In this document: positions 1 through 8,225 of the stretch, in pieces
How positions within the stretch are numbered: position 1 is the first letter of the stretch
Layout of the letters: each line of letters begins with the position of its first letter
Source of the DNA: Streptoalloteichus tenebrarius
GTDB lineage: Bacteria > Actinomycetota > Actinomycetes > Mycobacteriales > Pseudonocardiaceae
Direction of reading: 5' to 3'
Length of the DNA: 64,000 nucleotides
NCBI RefSeq assembly: GCF_024171885.1
Contig: NZ_JAMTCP010000004.1
Location: 270,632 to 334,631, forward strand
Program-made: the position numbers and the translations under genes
The notes under the pieces: generated by a model
What the model was told of the DNA's origin: nothing
The model's database searches: none
What the model saw: the letters and a program-made list of their open reading frames with translations, nothing else

Positions 1-105
1 CGGTAGGACGACGGACAGCGGCGGCGGGACGGGCCGCATTCCGCGGCTTGCCCACGGCCGCGCCGGCCGGCGACCATGTCGACCGGCGGCGAGGAGGAGC
101 AGCAG

Positions 106-2190
106 GTGACCGACGCGCCAGACCTGCGCGACAACGGCTGCCCCCAGGTCGTGTTCCACGACCAGGTGGGCTGGCCCCAGGACGAGGACCCCGCACTGCC
201 GCGCCAGGTGTTGCAGTGCGCCACCGTCGGCTTCGGCGTCACCGACGCGCTCGGGCGACTGCGCTGGGCCAACCCCGCGCTCGCCGAGCTGCTGCGGCTG
301 CCGCTGGAACAGGTCGTGGGGCGGTCACTGCCCGCGCTGCTGCCCGGCGTGCCCGACGGCCCGCACGAGGCCACCGCGGTGCTGGCCCCCACCCACGCCG
401 ACGACGGCCACCGCTGGCTGGAGATCACCTGCGCCCGGCTGGATCCCCAGGGCCTGCTCTACACCGTCGTCGACGTCACCCAGTGGCGCGACCGGGAGCT
501 GGAGGCCTCCCAGCAGGCCCAGTCCCTGCACCGCGCCCAGGTGCTGGGCCGCATGGGCAACTGGGAGTGGTTCATCGCCGAGGACCGCGTGGTGTGGTCC
601 GACGCCCTGCTGGAGATGCTCGGCTTCCCACCCGGCACCGAGCTGGACTACGCCAGCTACACCACCCTCATCCACCCCGAGGACTTCGTCGTCGTCGAGG
701 ACGCCCTCCAACGCTCGCTGCGCACCGGGGAGCGCTTCACCTACACCCACCGCATGCTCATGGCCGACCGCCGCACCGAACGGATCTTCGAGTGCTACGG
801 CGAGGTCATCACCGACCCCGACGGCGTGCCCGTGCGGATGCTGGGCACCGCCCACGACATCACCCAGGCCTACCGGCTGCACGCCGAGCTGCTGCGCATG
901 GCCGAGGAGGACCCGCTCACCGGCCTGCCCAACCGGCGCGCCCTGACCAGGGAGCTGGAGCGGCAGCTCGCCACCGGCGGCCACGGCACCCTGCTGCTGC
1001 TGGACCTGGACAACTTCAAGGACGTCAACGACCTGCGCGGCCACGCCGTGGGCGACCGCGTCATGCGGCTGCTCGCCAGCACCCTGCGCGAGCACCTCGA
1101 CGACGACCAGATGATCGCCCGGCTGGGCGGTGACGAGTTCGCCGTGGTGCTGCCCGGCGCCAGCGTCGCCGACGGCAAGGAGGCCGCCGAGCACCTCTCC
1201 GCCGCCGTGGCCGCGCTGCCCGTGGCCGCCGCCGGCGCCACCACCAGGATGACCGTCAGCGTCGGCGTGGCCCAGTACAGCCGCGGCGACGGCTGGGAGG
1301 GCGTGCTCGCCAACGCCGACCTGGCCCTGTACGCGTCGAAGTCCGCCGGCCGCAACCGCGTCACGGTCTACGAGAGCGGCTACTACGACGACACCGCCAA
1401 ACGCGTCTCGGTGCTGGACCGTGTGCGCGCCGCGCTGGAGAACGGTGGGCTGGCGCTGCACGCGATGCCCATGGTCGACCTGCGCGACGGCCGGGTCGTC
1501 GGCCACGAGCTGCTGCTGCGGCTGGAGGACGGGCAGCTCCCCGCGCCGGGCCCGGCCGAGTTCCTGCCCGCCGCCGAGCGCTCCGACCTGGTGCTGGAGA
1601 TCGACCGGTGGGTGCTGGGCCAGGCCATCGACGCCCTGGTCGCCCACCCCGACCCGGAGCTGCGGTTCGACGTCAACGTCTCCGGCCGCACCCTGGAGGA
1701 CCCCGACTTCGCCTGCTTCGTGCTGGACCGGCTGGCCCACGCCGGGGTCACCCCCGGCCGGCTGGGGCTGGAGATCACCGAGACCGCGGCGGTGACCAAC
1801 CTCGACGCCGCCCAGGTGCTGGCCCGCCGGCTGCGCGCGGCCGGCTGCCGCATCACCCTGGACGACTTCGGGTCGGGCTTCGGCTCGTTCGTGCACCTCA
1901 AGCACCTGCCGATCACCGGGCTGAAGATCGACGGCGAGTTCGTGCGCGGCATCGACGACGGGCACAGGGACGCCGTGCTGGTCACCGGCATGATCGAGAT
2001 CGCCCGGGGTCTGGGCCTGTCCGCCGTGGCCGAGTGGGTGGAACGGCCCTCGCAGGTCGAGGCGCTGCGCCGGCTCGGCGTCACCGTCGCCCAGGGCTTC
2101 CACCTCGGCCGCGCCCGTCCACTCAGGACGCTGCTGGTGCCGCCGAACGGCGCATTGTCCACACCGGCGGGCACCCACCAGGATCGATGA
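106..2190 (+). CDS. PAS-GGDEF-EAL cyclic-di-GMP turnover protein
   Basis: A cytosolic signalling protein of about 694 residues. Two PAS-like segments (roughly residues 25-130 and 150-260) precede a diguanylate cyclase domain with an intact GGDEF motif near residue 341 (RLGGDEF). A C-terminal EAL domain begins near residue 468. Its signature reads ELL instead of EAL, but the ExxxE-type GLEITET, DDFGSGF and AEWVE motifs are all present, so phosphodiesterase activity is plausible. No membrane segment is seen, so input is probably a ligand or partner sensed by PAS. The GTG at 106 has GAGGAGGA seven bases upstream; an in-frame ATG at 76 has no such site and is the alternative start. The next gene begins 37 bases downstream. 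The balance of synthesis and breakdown of c-di-GMP cannot be told from sequence. Confidence 0.93.
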   Translation: MTDAPDLRDNGCPQVVFHDQVGWPQDEDPALPRQVLQCATVGFGVTDALGRLRWANPALAELLRLPLEQVVGRSLPALLPGVPDGPHEATAVLAPTHADDGHRWLEITCARLDPQGLLYTVVDVTQWRDRELEASQQAQSLHRAQVLGRMGNWEWFIAEDRVVWSDALLEMLGFPPGTELDYASYTTLIHPEDFVVVEDALQRSLRTGERFTYTHRMLMADRRTERIFECYGEVITDPDGVPVRMLGTAHDITQAYRLHAELLRMAEEDPLTGLPNRRALTRELERQLATGGHGTLLLLDLDNFKDVNDLRGHAVGDRVMRLLASTLREHLDDDQMIARLGGDEFAVVLPGASVADGKEAAEHLSAAVAALPVAAAGATTRMTVSVGVAQYSRGDGWEGVLANADLALYASKSAGRNRVTVYESGYYDDTAKRVSVLDRVRAALENGGLALHAMPMVDLRDGRVVGHELLLRLEDGQLPAPGPAEFLPAAERSDLVLEIDRWVLGQAIDALVAHPDPELRFDVNVSGRTLEDPDFACFVLDRLAHAGVTPGRLGLEITETAAVTNLDAAQVLARRLRAAGCRITLDDFGSGFGSFVHLKHLPITGLKIDGEFVRGIDDGHRDAVLVTGMIEIARGLGLSAVAEWVERPSQVEALRRLGVTVAQGFHLGRARPLRTLLVPPNGALSTPAGTHQDR

Positions 2191-2227
2191 CCGTCCGTCT
2201 TCCCCGCCACGCCCCCCGGGAGTGCTC

Positions 2228-2971
2228 GTGACCCCCCAGGCGCCCGTGCGCGGCCTGCGCCGCGCCGACCTGCTCACCGACGACCCGGCCGGCGCGGCGG
2301 CGTTCTGGTCCGACCTGTTCGGGTGGGTGGTGCTCACCCCGCTCGGGCAGGAGCTGGCCTGCTGGGTGGGCGAGCGCCAGGTGGCGACCTGCCGGCGGCC
2401 GGGGCCGGGGGAGCGCCCCGGCTGGCACGTGGTCTTCGGCGGGGCGCGCGGCGAGCACGGGTCGCTGACCGGCCCGGCCGGCGCGGTGGCCGGCCACGAC
2501 CCCGGGCGGGTGCGGCATGGGCCGTGGGCGCCCGCCCCGCGCCACGGCGAGCCCTGTTGGGTGGAGCTGCGGGTCGCCGACGGGCCGGACGCGCAGGCCT
2601 GCGACGGCTTCTGGGCCGGTGAGCTGGGCTGGGAGGTGCGGGCCGGCGGCGTGGACGGCTCGCACGAGCCCCGCGCGGTCTACTGGCTGGAGGAGCGCGC
2701 GGTCACCGGCCGGGCCGCGCCCGGGCCCTGGCAGGCGGGCCACCCGGGCGCGGGCTGGATGTGCTTCTTCGCGGTGACGGATCTGGACGTGGCCGCGCGG
2801 CGGTGCGCCGAGCTGGGTGGCCAGGTCATGGGCGCCCCGGCGGAGGCCGCGCTCGGCCGGGTGTGCGTGGTGGCCGACCCCGGCGGCGCGGTGTGCACGC
2901 TGGTGGAACGCCCGCGGGGCTGGGGCGGCGCGCTCCAGGTCCGGGACGGTTCCGCGCTCGGCGTCCGCTGA
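2228..2971 (+). CDS. VOC (glyoxalase-fold) family protein, two tandem modules
   Basis: About 247 residues with two vicinal-oxygen-chelate half-domains. The first begins LRRADLLTDDPAGAAAFWSDLFGW. The second runs from HGEPCWVELRVAD through GFWAGELGWEV to VVADPGGAVCTLVE. This architecture is common in actinobacterial glyoxalase/bleomycin-resistance/dioxygenase superfamily proteins, but the substrate is unknown. The GTG at 2228 has a CGGGAG ribosome site at good spacing; a GTG at 2222 is too close to it. It follows the GGDEF-EAL gene by 37 bases and may be cotranscribed with it. No metal-ligand assignment is attempted. Confidence 0.85.
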   Translation: MTPQAPVRGLRRADLLTDDPAGAAAFWSDLFGWVVLTPLGQELACWVGERQVATCRRPGPGERPGWHVVFGGARGEHGSLTGPAGAVAGHDPGRVRHGPWAPAPRHGEPCWVELRVADGPDAQACDGFWAGELGWEVRAGGVDGSHEPRAVYWLEERAVTGRAAPGPWQAGHPGAGWMCFFAVTDLDVAARRCAELGGQVMGAPAEAALGRVCVVADPGGAVCTLVERPRGWGGALQVRDGSALGVR

Positions 2972-3019
2972 CCCCGGTTTCTGTCGGTTTCTGTCGGGGT
3001 GTGCGACCACACTGGCCGC

Positions 3020-3439
3020 ATGAGCCGTGTGGTGGGGCGGACCAGAGACGCCGGGTTCCAGATCGGGGTGTCCCGCACCCTGCCGCACGCGCGGGAGCGG
3101 GTGTGGGCGTTCCTGACCAGCCCGGAGGGCCTGGCCCTGTGGTTGGGGGAGGGCGCGCGCCTGGAGGGCGTCGGCGCGGAGTACCGGACCGAGGACGGCA
3201 CCGTGGGCGAGGTGCGTGGCCTGCGCGAGCACGACCGGGTGCGGGTGACCTGGCGGCCGGCGGACTGGGACCACGAGACGACCGTGCAGGTCGCCGTGCG
3301 CGGGGACGACCGCACGATGCTGCGCTTCCACCAGGAGCGGCTGGCCGACGCCGAGGAGCGGGAACGCCAGCGCGCCCACTGGCAGCGGGTGATGGACCAG
3401 GTCGCCGCCGCCCTGGACCCCCTCGACGCCCGAGGCTGA
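3020..3439 (+). CDS. SRPBCC / AHSA1-type domain protein
   Basis: A 139-residue protein starting MSRVVGRTRD. The pattern VSRTLPHARERVWAFLTSPEGLALWLGEGARLE followed by GEVRGLREHDRVRVTWRPADWDHETTVQV matches the AHSA1 branch of the START/SRPBCC fold (hydrophobic-ligand or Hsp90-activator-like). A charged C-terminal helix carries the usual HWQRVMDQV stretch. Nothing in the sequence fixes a ligand. It lies 48 bases after the VOC gene in the same direction, so the two may form a short operon. The ATG at 3020 is preferred over a GTG at 2999 that lies outside the domain. Confidence 0.82.
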   Translation: MSRVVGRTRDAGFQIGVSRTLPHARERVWAFLTSPEGLALWLGEGARLEGVGAEYRTEDGTVGEVRGLREHDRVRVTWRPADWDHETTVQVAVRGDDRTMLRFHQERLADAEERERQRAHWQRVMDQVAAALDPLDARG

Positions 3440-3596
3440 GCCGTCCTGACCCGGGGGAGGGTGCCGACGGACCGGCCCGACCGCTGGAGGCCGTCGCGCG
3501 CGTGGCCGCCGTGTCCTGTCCTCCCTGCTCGGCGGTGGGGACCGCGGGCGGTCGATCTTCCGCGGCCCCCACCGCCGACACCTGACGCCCGGCCTG

Positions 3597-3707
3597 CTAC
3601 TCCTCGTCCTCGGCGTCAGCCGCGACGAAGCAGATGCAGATGGTCTGCGGAGTCACCTCCGCCTCGCTGGGCGTCACTTCCTCGAACGGGTCGCATGAGA
3701 AATTCAT
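3597..3707 (-). CDS. 36-residue peptide, candidate RiPP precursor
   Basis: A short gene too small for routine calling. ATG at 3707 is preceded by GAGGAGGT at ideal spacing, and the stop is TAG at 3597-3599. The product starts MNFSCDPFEEVTPSEAEV, continues TPQTICICFV and ends in the acidic tail AADAEDEE. An acidic Pro/Thr-containing N-terminal half followed by a Cys/Thr cluster is what many ribosomally made, modified peptide precursors look like. TPQTIC-I-C faintly recalls linaridin cores, and DPFE recalls the FxLD lanthipeptide leader. No modification enzyme, protease or exporter lies beside it; the nearest gene is a divergent GNAT acetyltransferase at 3953. The strong ribosome site argues it is translated; the class and any modification are inference. 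Confidence 0.6.
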   Translation of the reverse strand: MNFSCDPFEEVTPSEAEVTPQTICICFVAADAEDEE

Positions 3708-3952
3708 GGGACACCTCCTCACTGGGCACTACGGGGCAGGTCGGGGGCAGGTCCAGTCGCGGCTAACCAGGCGGTCCCGCCGGCAAACCGCCACGGCCCG
3801 AACGGGAGACCTCGGCCGCACCTGTGAGTGACTTCCGGAGGTCAGCCCACCGCTCGTGTGGGGGAGTCGCGGGGCCTGGAATTCGGCGGCGGGTCGGACA
3901 GGGCTTCGGGCAGGATGCCGGCCAGGTCGGGCGGCACGCGAAGGGGTCAGGG

Positions 3953-4519
3953 GTGCGGGTCTTCCTGGAGACGGACCGGCTGGTGTTGCGCCGGTTCACC
4001 GAGTCCGACGTGGACAACCTGGTCGAGCTGGACGGCGACCCGGCGGTGATGCGCTTCCTCACCGGCGAGCCCACGCCGCGCTCGGAGATCGAGAACGAGA
4101 TCCTGCCCCGGATCCTGCGCGACTACCGCCGGGGACCGGCGGGGCGGTGGGCGGCGCACGAGCGGTCGACGGGGGAGTTCGTGGGCTGGCTGGCCCTCCA
4201 GCCGCCGGAGGACGGCGCTGTCGCCGAGCTGGAGCTGGGTTACCGCCTGAAGGCGTCGGTGTGGGGCCGGGGGTACGCCACCGAGGGGTCACGGGCCCTC
4301 GTCCGCACGGCGTTCACCGAGCTGGGGGCGCAGCGGGTGTGGGCGCAGACCATGGCGGTCAACCACGCCTCGCGGCGGGTGATGGAGAAGGCCGGCCTGC
4401 GGTACGTGCGGACCTTCCACCTGCACTTCGACGACCCGCTGCCCGGCACCGAGCACGGTGAGGTCGAGTACGAGCTGCGGCGGGCCGACTGGCTGGCGGC
4501 GGGCCGCCGGTCGCGGTGA
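3953..4519 (+). CDS. GNAT family N-acetyltransferase (RimJ/RimL-like)
   Basis: About 188 residues. The start FLETDRLVLRRFTESDVDNLVELDGDP is the classic opening of RimJ/RimL-type acetyltransferases. The acetyl-CoA region is ELELGYRLKASVWGRGYATEGSRALV, and the C-terminal NHASRRVMEKAGLRYV is the usual alpha4/beta7 signature. The GTG at 3953 directly before the domain is preferred; an upstream start at 3824 would add 43 low-complexity residues. The acceptor substrate is unknown. It is divergent from the small peptide gene at 3597-3707 and ends at a strong terminator shared with the next, convergent gene. Confidence 0.85.
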   Translation: MRVFLETDRLVLRRFTESDVDNLVELDGDPAVMRFLTGEPTPRSEIENEILPRILRDYRRGPAGRWAAHERSTGEFVGWLALQPPEDGAVAELELGYRLKASVWGRGYATEGSRALVRTAFTELGAQRVWAQTMAVNHASRRVMEKAGLRYVRTFHLHFDDPLPGTEHGEVEYELRRADWLAAGRRSR

Positions 4520-4524
4520 GCGGA

Positions 4525-4570
4525 CGGGTGTGGGAGGGCGGGCCGGCGAGAGCCCGCCCTCCCACACCCG
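4525..4570. terminator. Bidirectional hairpin terminator
   Basis: A perfect 19-bp inverted repeat (arm CGGGTGTGGGAGGGCGGGC) with an 8-base loop lies between the convergent stops of the GNAT gene (4519) and the nitroreductase-hemerythrin gene (4574). Confidence 0.85.
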
Positions 4571-4573
4571 AGG

Positions 4574-5407
4574 TCAGGCGGCTGGCGCGTCGAGGATGGG
4601 GATGAGCTGCTCCTCCTCGTAGGTCAGGTGCGCCTCCAGGTCGGCGGTGAGCCGGTCGACCTCGGCCAACACCCGCTCGCGGTCGGCGTGCGGGGTGGAG
4701 ATGACCCGCTGGAGCTCCTCCAGCAGGGCGGCGATCCTCTGGTGTTCCTGGCCCAGCCGGGCCAGCACCGGGGCGAGGTCGGGGCGGTGCTCGGCGAGGT
4801 GCGGGAACAGGCCGCTGTCCTCGACGGTGTGGTGGAAGCGCAGGCCCTGGCACAGGGTCAGGCAGTTCACCCGGAGCTGGGCGCCCAGGCCGGGGCCGGA
4901 GCGGGCGATCTCGTCGCGGATGAGGGCCAGCTCGCGGCGGAAGGCGTCGTGGACCAGCCTCAGGCCCTCGCCCGGCGAGCTGGCGTTGGGCGGGCCCCCG
5001 CCGACGCGCTCCAGGGCGACCACGGGGATGGTCCGGCTGGTCCTGGCCTGGTACTCGGCCCAGCCGGGGTCGGTCTCCACGGCGCGGGCGAAGGCGCGGT
5101 CGCGTTCGTCGCCCTCCAGGACGGTCGCCCGCGCCGGGTAGGTGAACACCCCGTCCTCGACGGTGACCTCGGGGTTGGCCAGCAGGTTGTGGAACCAGGC
5201 GGGGTGGCGGGGCGCGCCGCCGGCCGAGGCGATGACCAGCACGCGGTCGCCGTCGGGCAGGTAGCCGACCGGCGTGGTGTGGGGGCGGCCGGACCGCGCC
5301 CCGGTGGTGGTCAGCAGCAGCAGTCGGGCGTTCTCGAAGGGCGGGCCGACCCGGCCGCGGTGGGCGCGGAACTCGTCGATGACACGTTGGTTGAAATCGT
5401 GGGGCAT
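4574..5407 (-). CDS. Deazaflavin-dependent nitroreductase (DDN)-like domain fused to hemerythrin HHE domain
   Basis: A 277-residue protein starting MPHDFNQRVIDEFRAHRGRVGPP. Residues about 1-140 match the DDN/FDOR-A family: LLLLTTTGARSGRPHTTPVGYLPDGDR, then AWFHNLLANPEVTVED and DPGWAEYQ. This family uses F420H2 to reduce nitro compounds or quinones. Residues about 150-277 form a hemerythrin-like four-helix domain with candidate iron ligands in RFHHTVEDSGLFP, GQEHQRIA and HLTYEEEQLIP. Both domains are known separately; the fusion would couple a deazaflavin reductase to a di-iron oxygen or NO-binding module. The ATG at 5407 begins at the domain edge; upstream in-frame sequence is not conserved-looking. 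It is convergent with the GNAT gene. Confidence 0.88.
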   Translation of the reverse strand: MPHDFNQRVIDEFRAHRGRVGPPFENARLLLLTTTGARSGRPHTTPVGYLPDGDRVLVIASAGGAPRHPAWFHNLLANPEVTVEDGVFTYPARATVLEGDERDRAFARAVETDPGWAEYQARTSRTIPVVALERVGGGPPNASSPGEGLRLVHDAFRRELALIRDEIARSGPGLGAQLRVNCLTLCQGLRFHHTVEDSGLFPHLAEHRPDLAPVLARLGQEHQRIAALLEELQRVISTPHADRERVLAEVDRLTADLEAHLTYEEEQLIPILDAPAA

Positions 5408-6012
5408 GCTCTCGTTTCTTCTCTGGGACGTTGTTGCGCGCGGGCGTTCGGCGGGCATGGCGAGAAACCGCCCGGTGGGCGGAGAAAAGCCAGGGAACGC
5501 CCCTGCGCGGGGAAATGCGGGAAACCGCTCGACGCGAAACCCCGCCACGGCGTCGCGCCGAGGGGTGGGGTCGTGCGGACAGAGGGTGTGGTCGACGACG
5601 AACACGTCATCGAGCTGGGAATACGCCGCGCTGGGCGCGGGAGGACAGGGGAGGTGGCCCTCGGGGCCACCGCGCGGTCACGCGGTGGCCGGGTGCCTTC
5701 CTCGCTCGTGGCCCATGGCCGACCCGGCAGTCACGACCGGAACCCTAGTTGACCTGATCGGGCGAAGGCAACCGTCGGATTCCGGAAAGGCTCCGCCGGA
5801 GGTCTTTTCTCCCCTGATTCCCCTCTGGCTTGGTTTCCCGCCCCGGGTTCGTTCGAGGGTCGGTCGGGGCGTGCCCTCAGCCGGTCTCGGGGCGGCGCGT
5901 CGGGCTGGAGGGCGCGGAGGCCGGCGAGGGCCCGCGTGCGCGTCGCCCGGTCGACGCGATCCGTCGCCGGCGCGGACCGACGCCCGCCGGCCCCTGTCGA
6001 TGTGACCTACAT
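5408..6012. other. Intergenic stretch without a supported gene
   Basis: About 600 bases between the divergent nitroreductase-hemerythrin and SDR genes. Reading frames here are open only through GC bias and show no domain-like sequence or ribosome site. Apart from the inverted repeat at 6013-6031, just to the right, I see nothing in it. Confidence 0.5.
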
Positions 6013-6031
6013 CCGTTCCGGAATGGAACGG
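6013..6031. promoter_or_regulatory. Inverted-repeat operator upstream of SDR gene
   Basis: CCGTTCC-N5-GGAACGG is a perfect 7-bp inverted repeat ending 34 bases before the SDR start codon. Its AT-containing centre includes TTCCGGAA. Position and symmetry suggest a repressor or activator site; the cognate regulator is not adjacent. Confidence 0.55.
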
Positions 6032-6065
6032 AATAGGTGGTGGGCGGGCGCCGTTCCCACCCGGT

Positions 6066-6776
6066 ATGAAAGATCAACTCGTGGTGGTGATCGGCGGGAC
6101 CTCCGGCATCGGGTTCGAGGTGGCCCGCCGCGTGGTCGAGCGGGGCGGCCAGGTCGTCCTCGGCGGCCGCGACCCCGAACGGCTGGAGCGGGCGGTGTCC
6201 ACGCTCGGTGCGGCGGCCAGCGGCCGCACCGTCGACGTGACCGACAAGTCCTCGATCGCGGCGTTCTTCGAACCCCTGACGCGCCTGGACCACCTGTTCG
6301 CCCCCGGCTCCTCCTACGGGCGGGGCAAGCTGCTGGAGATCAGCGACGAGCTGGCGGAGAGCCCGTTCCGCGCGAAGTTCTGGGGCCAGTACTACGCGGT
6401 CAAGAACGCCGCGCCCAAGATCGCCAAGACCGGGTCGATCGTGCTGATGGCCGGCGCCTACAGCGTGCGCCCTCCGGTGGACGGCGCGGCCTACGCGGCG
6501 TGCAACGGGGCGCTGGAGAGCCTGGGCCGCGCGCTGGCGCTGGAGCTGAGCCCGGTCCGGGTCAACGTGGTCTCGCCCGGGATGATCGACAGCGACCTGT
6601 GGGCGCGGGTGCCGTCGGAGGTGCGCGAGCAGAACGTCGCCAGCTTCAGCCGCGACACCCTCGTGGGCCGGCCGGGCACGGTCGCCGAGGCGGCCGAGGC
6701 CGTGCTCTACCTGATGACCAACACCTACACCACCGGCTCGGTCCTCTACCCCGACGGCGGCTTCTCCCTCCGCTGA
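6066..6776 (+). CDS. Short-chain dehydrogenase/reductase (SDR)
   Basis: A 236-residue classical-type SDR. The N-terminal VVVIGGTSGIGFEVARRVVERGG holds the TGxxxGIG-like dinucleotide motif (here GGTSGIG). The usual YxxxK active site is changed: the equivalent region SVRPPVDGAAYAACNGALESLGRALALEL has Tyr-Ala-Ala-Cys-Asn, so the catalytic Lys is replaced by Asn. The C-terminal PVRVNVVSPGMIDSDLWARVP and TGSVLYPDGGFSL are standard. This places it with SDRs of uncertain catalytic ability; substrate unknown. A palindromic operator lies 34 bases upstream and a strong terminator directly downstream. Confidence 0.88.
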   Translation: MKDQLVVVIGGTSGIGFEVARRVVERGGQVVLGGRDPERLERAVSTLGAAASGRTVDVTDKSSIAAFFEPLTRLDHLFAPGSSYGRGKLLEISDELAESPFRAKFWGQYYAVKNAAPKIAKTGSIVLMAGAYSVRPPVDGAAYAACNGALESLGRALALELSPVRVNVVSPGMIDSDLWARVPSEVREQNVASFSRDTLVGRPGTVAEAAEAVLYLMTNTYTTGSVLYPDGGFSLR

Positions 6777-6785
6777 CACCTCACC

Positions 6786-6825
6786 CCGAGGGGGCGGCTC
6801 CCCGCGCGGGGAGCCGCCCCCTCGG
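6786..6825. terminator. Bidirectional hairpin terminator, perfect 20-bp arms
   Basis: A 40-base perfect palindrome (arms starting CCGAGGGGGCGGCTCC) sits between the SDR stop (6776) and the convergent DUF2631 stop (6835). Without a T-tract, this type is typical of high-GC actinomycetes. Confidence 0.85.
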
Positions 6826-6834
6826 CCCGTCGGG

Positions 6835-7107
6835 TCACAGCTTGTTGAGGCGGTTGCGGCGCACCAGGTCGCGGATCAGCAGGATCGCCATCACCAGCGC
6901 GATGCCGCCCATCCACACGTCGGGCCAGTCGCTGGTGCCCCGCTGGAGCGTGAAGATCATCAACAGCAGGACGACGACGGTGCCCCACCCGGCGAGCTGC
7001 GTGCCGCGGGGGAACACCCCGTGCCACCCCCAGCGGGTGGAGGGCTCCTCGTAGACGTCCATGGGCCGCACCACGTGCCAGGCGGGCCCGGGAGAGGAGG
7101 TGGGCAT
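6835..7107 (-). CDS. DUF2631-type small membrane protein
   Basis: A 90-residue protein with two predicted membrane helices (GWGTVVVLLLMIFTLQ and GGIALVMAILLIRDLVRR). The N-terminal segment contains EEPSTRWGWHGVFPRGTQLAGW, which resembles the actinobacterial DUF2631 family of unknown function. The ATG at 7107 has GGAGGACC directly upstream. It lies downstream of the end-joining operon on the same strand but 179 bases away, so it is probably a separate unit. Confidence 0.75.
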   Translation of the reverse strand: MPTSSPGPAWHVVRPMDVYEEPSTRWGWHGVFPRGTQLAGWGTVVVLLLMIFTLQRGTSDWPDVWMGGIALVMAILLIRDLVRRNRLNKL

Positions 7108-7286
7108 GAGGTCCTCCTGCTCGACTCCTGGCCTCATCGGCCGTCGACACCACGTCGTACGCGGTCTTGCGCGCCGTGCCACGGTCACCCGCGCCACGAC
7201 GCGTCCCGATCGTGCCACCGGCACCCGCCCGCCACGCCCGGCCACGCGCCGCGCCCACCCCACCGAGTGAACGGTGACGAAGCGGC

Positions 7287-8225
7287 TCAGGAGGCGGCCG
7301 AGGGACGGGCGGGCAGGGACCGCCGCGCGTGCGGCCCGAGCACCCCGTCGAACAGGTCCCCGTGCTCGTCGACGCGGTCCAGCACCTCCGGCGCGGTGAA
7401 CACCAGGTCCTCCGGGCGCGCGCAGGCGGCCACCTCCTCCCAGGTGACCGGGGTCGACACCGTGGGCCGGGGCCGGGCCCGCAGCGAGTAGGGCGCCACC
7501 GTCGTCTTCTTCGGGTTGTTCTGGCTCCAGTCGATGAACACCTTGCCGTGCCGGGCCTGCTTGGCCATGGTCGCCACCACCTGCCGGGGTGTCTGCCGGG
7601 CCAGCAGCTCCGCGGCGGCCCGCGCGTACTCGCTGGTGCGCTCCGGCCCCGGCACCGACACCGGCACGTAGAGCTGGAGCCCCTTGGAGCCGCTGGTCTT
7701 GGGCCACGCCGTCAGGTCGTCGGCCTCCAGCAGCTCCCGCAGCCGCTCGGCCACCCGGCAGCACTCCACCACCGTGGCGGGCGCGCCGGGGTCGAGGTCG
7801 AACACCAGCAGGTCCGGATCCCGCGGCCCACCGCGCGGCCCGACCGTCCACTGGGGAACGTGCAGCTCCAGCGACGCCAGGTTGGCCACCCACACCAGGG
7901 TCGGCAGGTCGTCGATCACCGCGAAGTCCGCCGCCTCGGCGCCCTTGCCGCTGCCCGGCGTGGGCACCCGCACGGTGCGCACCCACGGGGGAGCGTGCCG
8001 GGAGACGTCCTTCTCGAAGAACGAGTCCGCCTCCACCCCGTCGGGGTAGCGGCGCAGCGTCAGCGGACGTCCCCGCAGGTGGGGCAGCAGCACCGGCGCG
8101 ATCCGCGCGTAGTAGTCGATCACCTCGGCCTTGGTGAACCCCTCCTCCGGGTACAGCACCTTGTCCAGGTTGGACAGACGCAGCCGCCGGTCGCCCACCC
8201 GCGTGGTGACGGTGTCAGACCTCAT
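7287..8225 (-). CDS. ligD: NHEJ LigD-type polymerase domain protein
   Basis: A 312-residue stand-alone primase-polymerase domain of bacterial non-homologous end joining. It fills or adds nucleotides, with a preference for ribonucleotides, at double-strand break ends. Family hallmarks: LSNLDKVLYPEEGFTKAEVIDYYARIAPVLLPHLRGRPLTLRRYPDGV, SFFEKD, the metal-binding LLVFDLDPG, and AWPKTSGSKGLQLYVPV. Its start codon overlaps the end of the ligase gene by 11 bases, so translation is probably coupled. It is the last gene of the ku-ligase-polymerase operon. In mycobacteria these activities sit in one LigD chain; here they are split. Confidence 0.93.
   Translation of the reverse strand: MRSDTVTTRVGDRRLRLSNLDKVLYPEEGFTKAEVIDYYARIAPVLLPHLRGRPLTLRRYPDGVEADSFFEKDVSRHAPPWVRTVRVPTPGSGKGAEAADFAVIDDLPTLVWVANLASLELHVPQWTVGPRGGPRDPDLLVFDLDPGAPATVVECCRVAERLRELLEADDLTAWPKTSGSKGLQLYVPVSVPGPERTSEYARAAAELLARQTPRQVVATMAKQARHGKVFIDWSQNNPKKTTVAPYSLRARPRPTVSTPVTWEEVAACARPEDLVFTAPEVLDRVDEHGDLFDGVLGPHARRSLPARPSAAS

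Noticed and set aside
2155..2163. A single perfect DnaA box TTGTCCACA
   Set aside because: It is isolated and encodes Leu-Ser-Thr at the end of the GGDEF-EAL gene, so chance is sufficient.
325..2337. Minus-strand open frame opposite the GGDEF-EAL gene
   Set aside because: Gly/Val/Gln-rich GC-bias artefact; the plus-strand protein has clear motifs.
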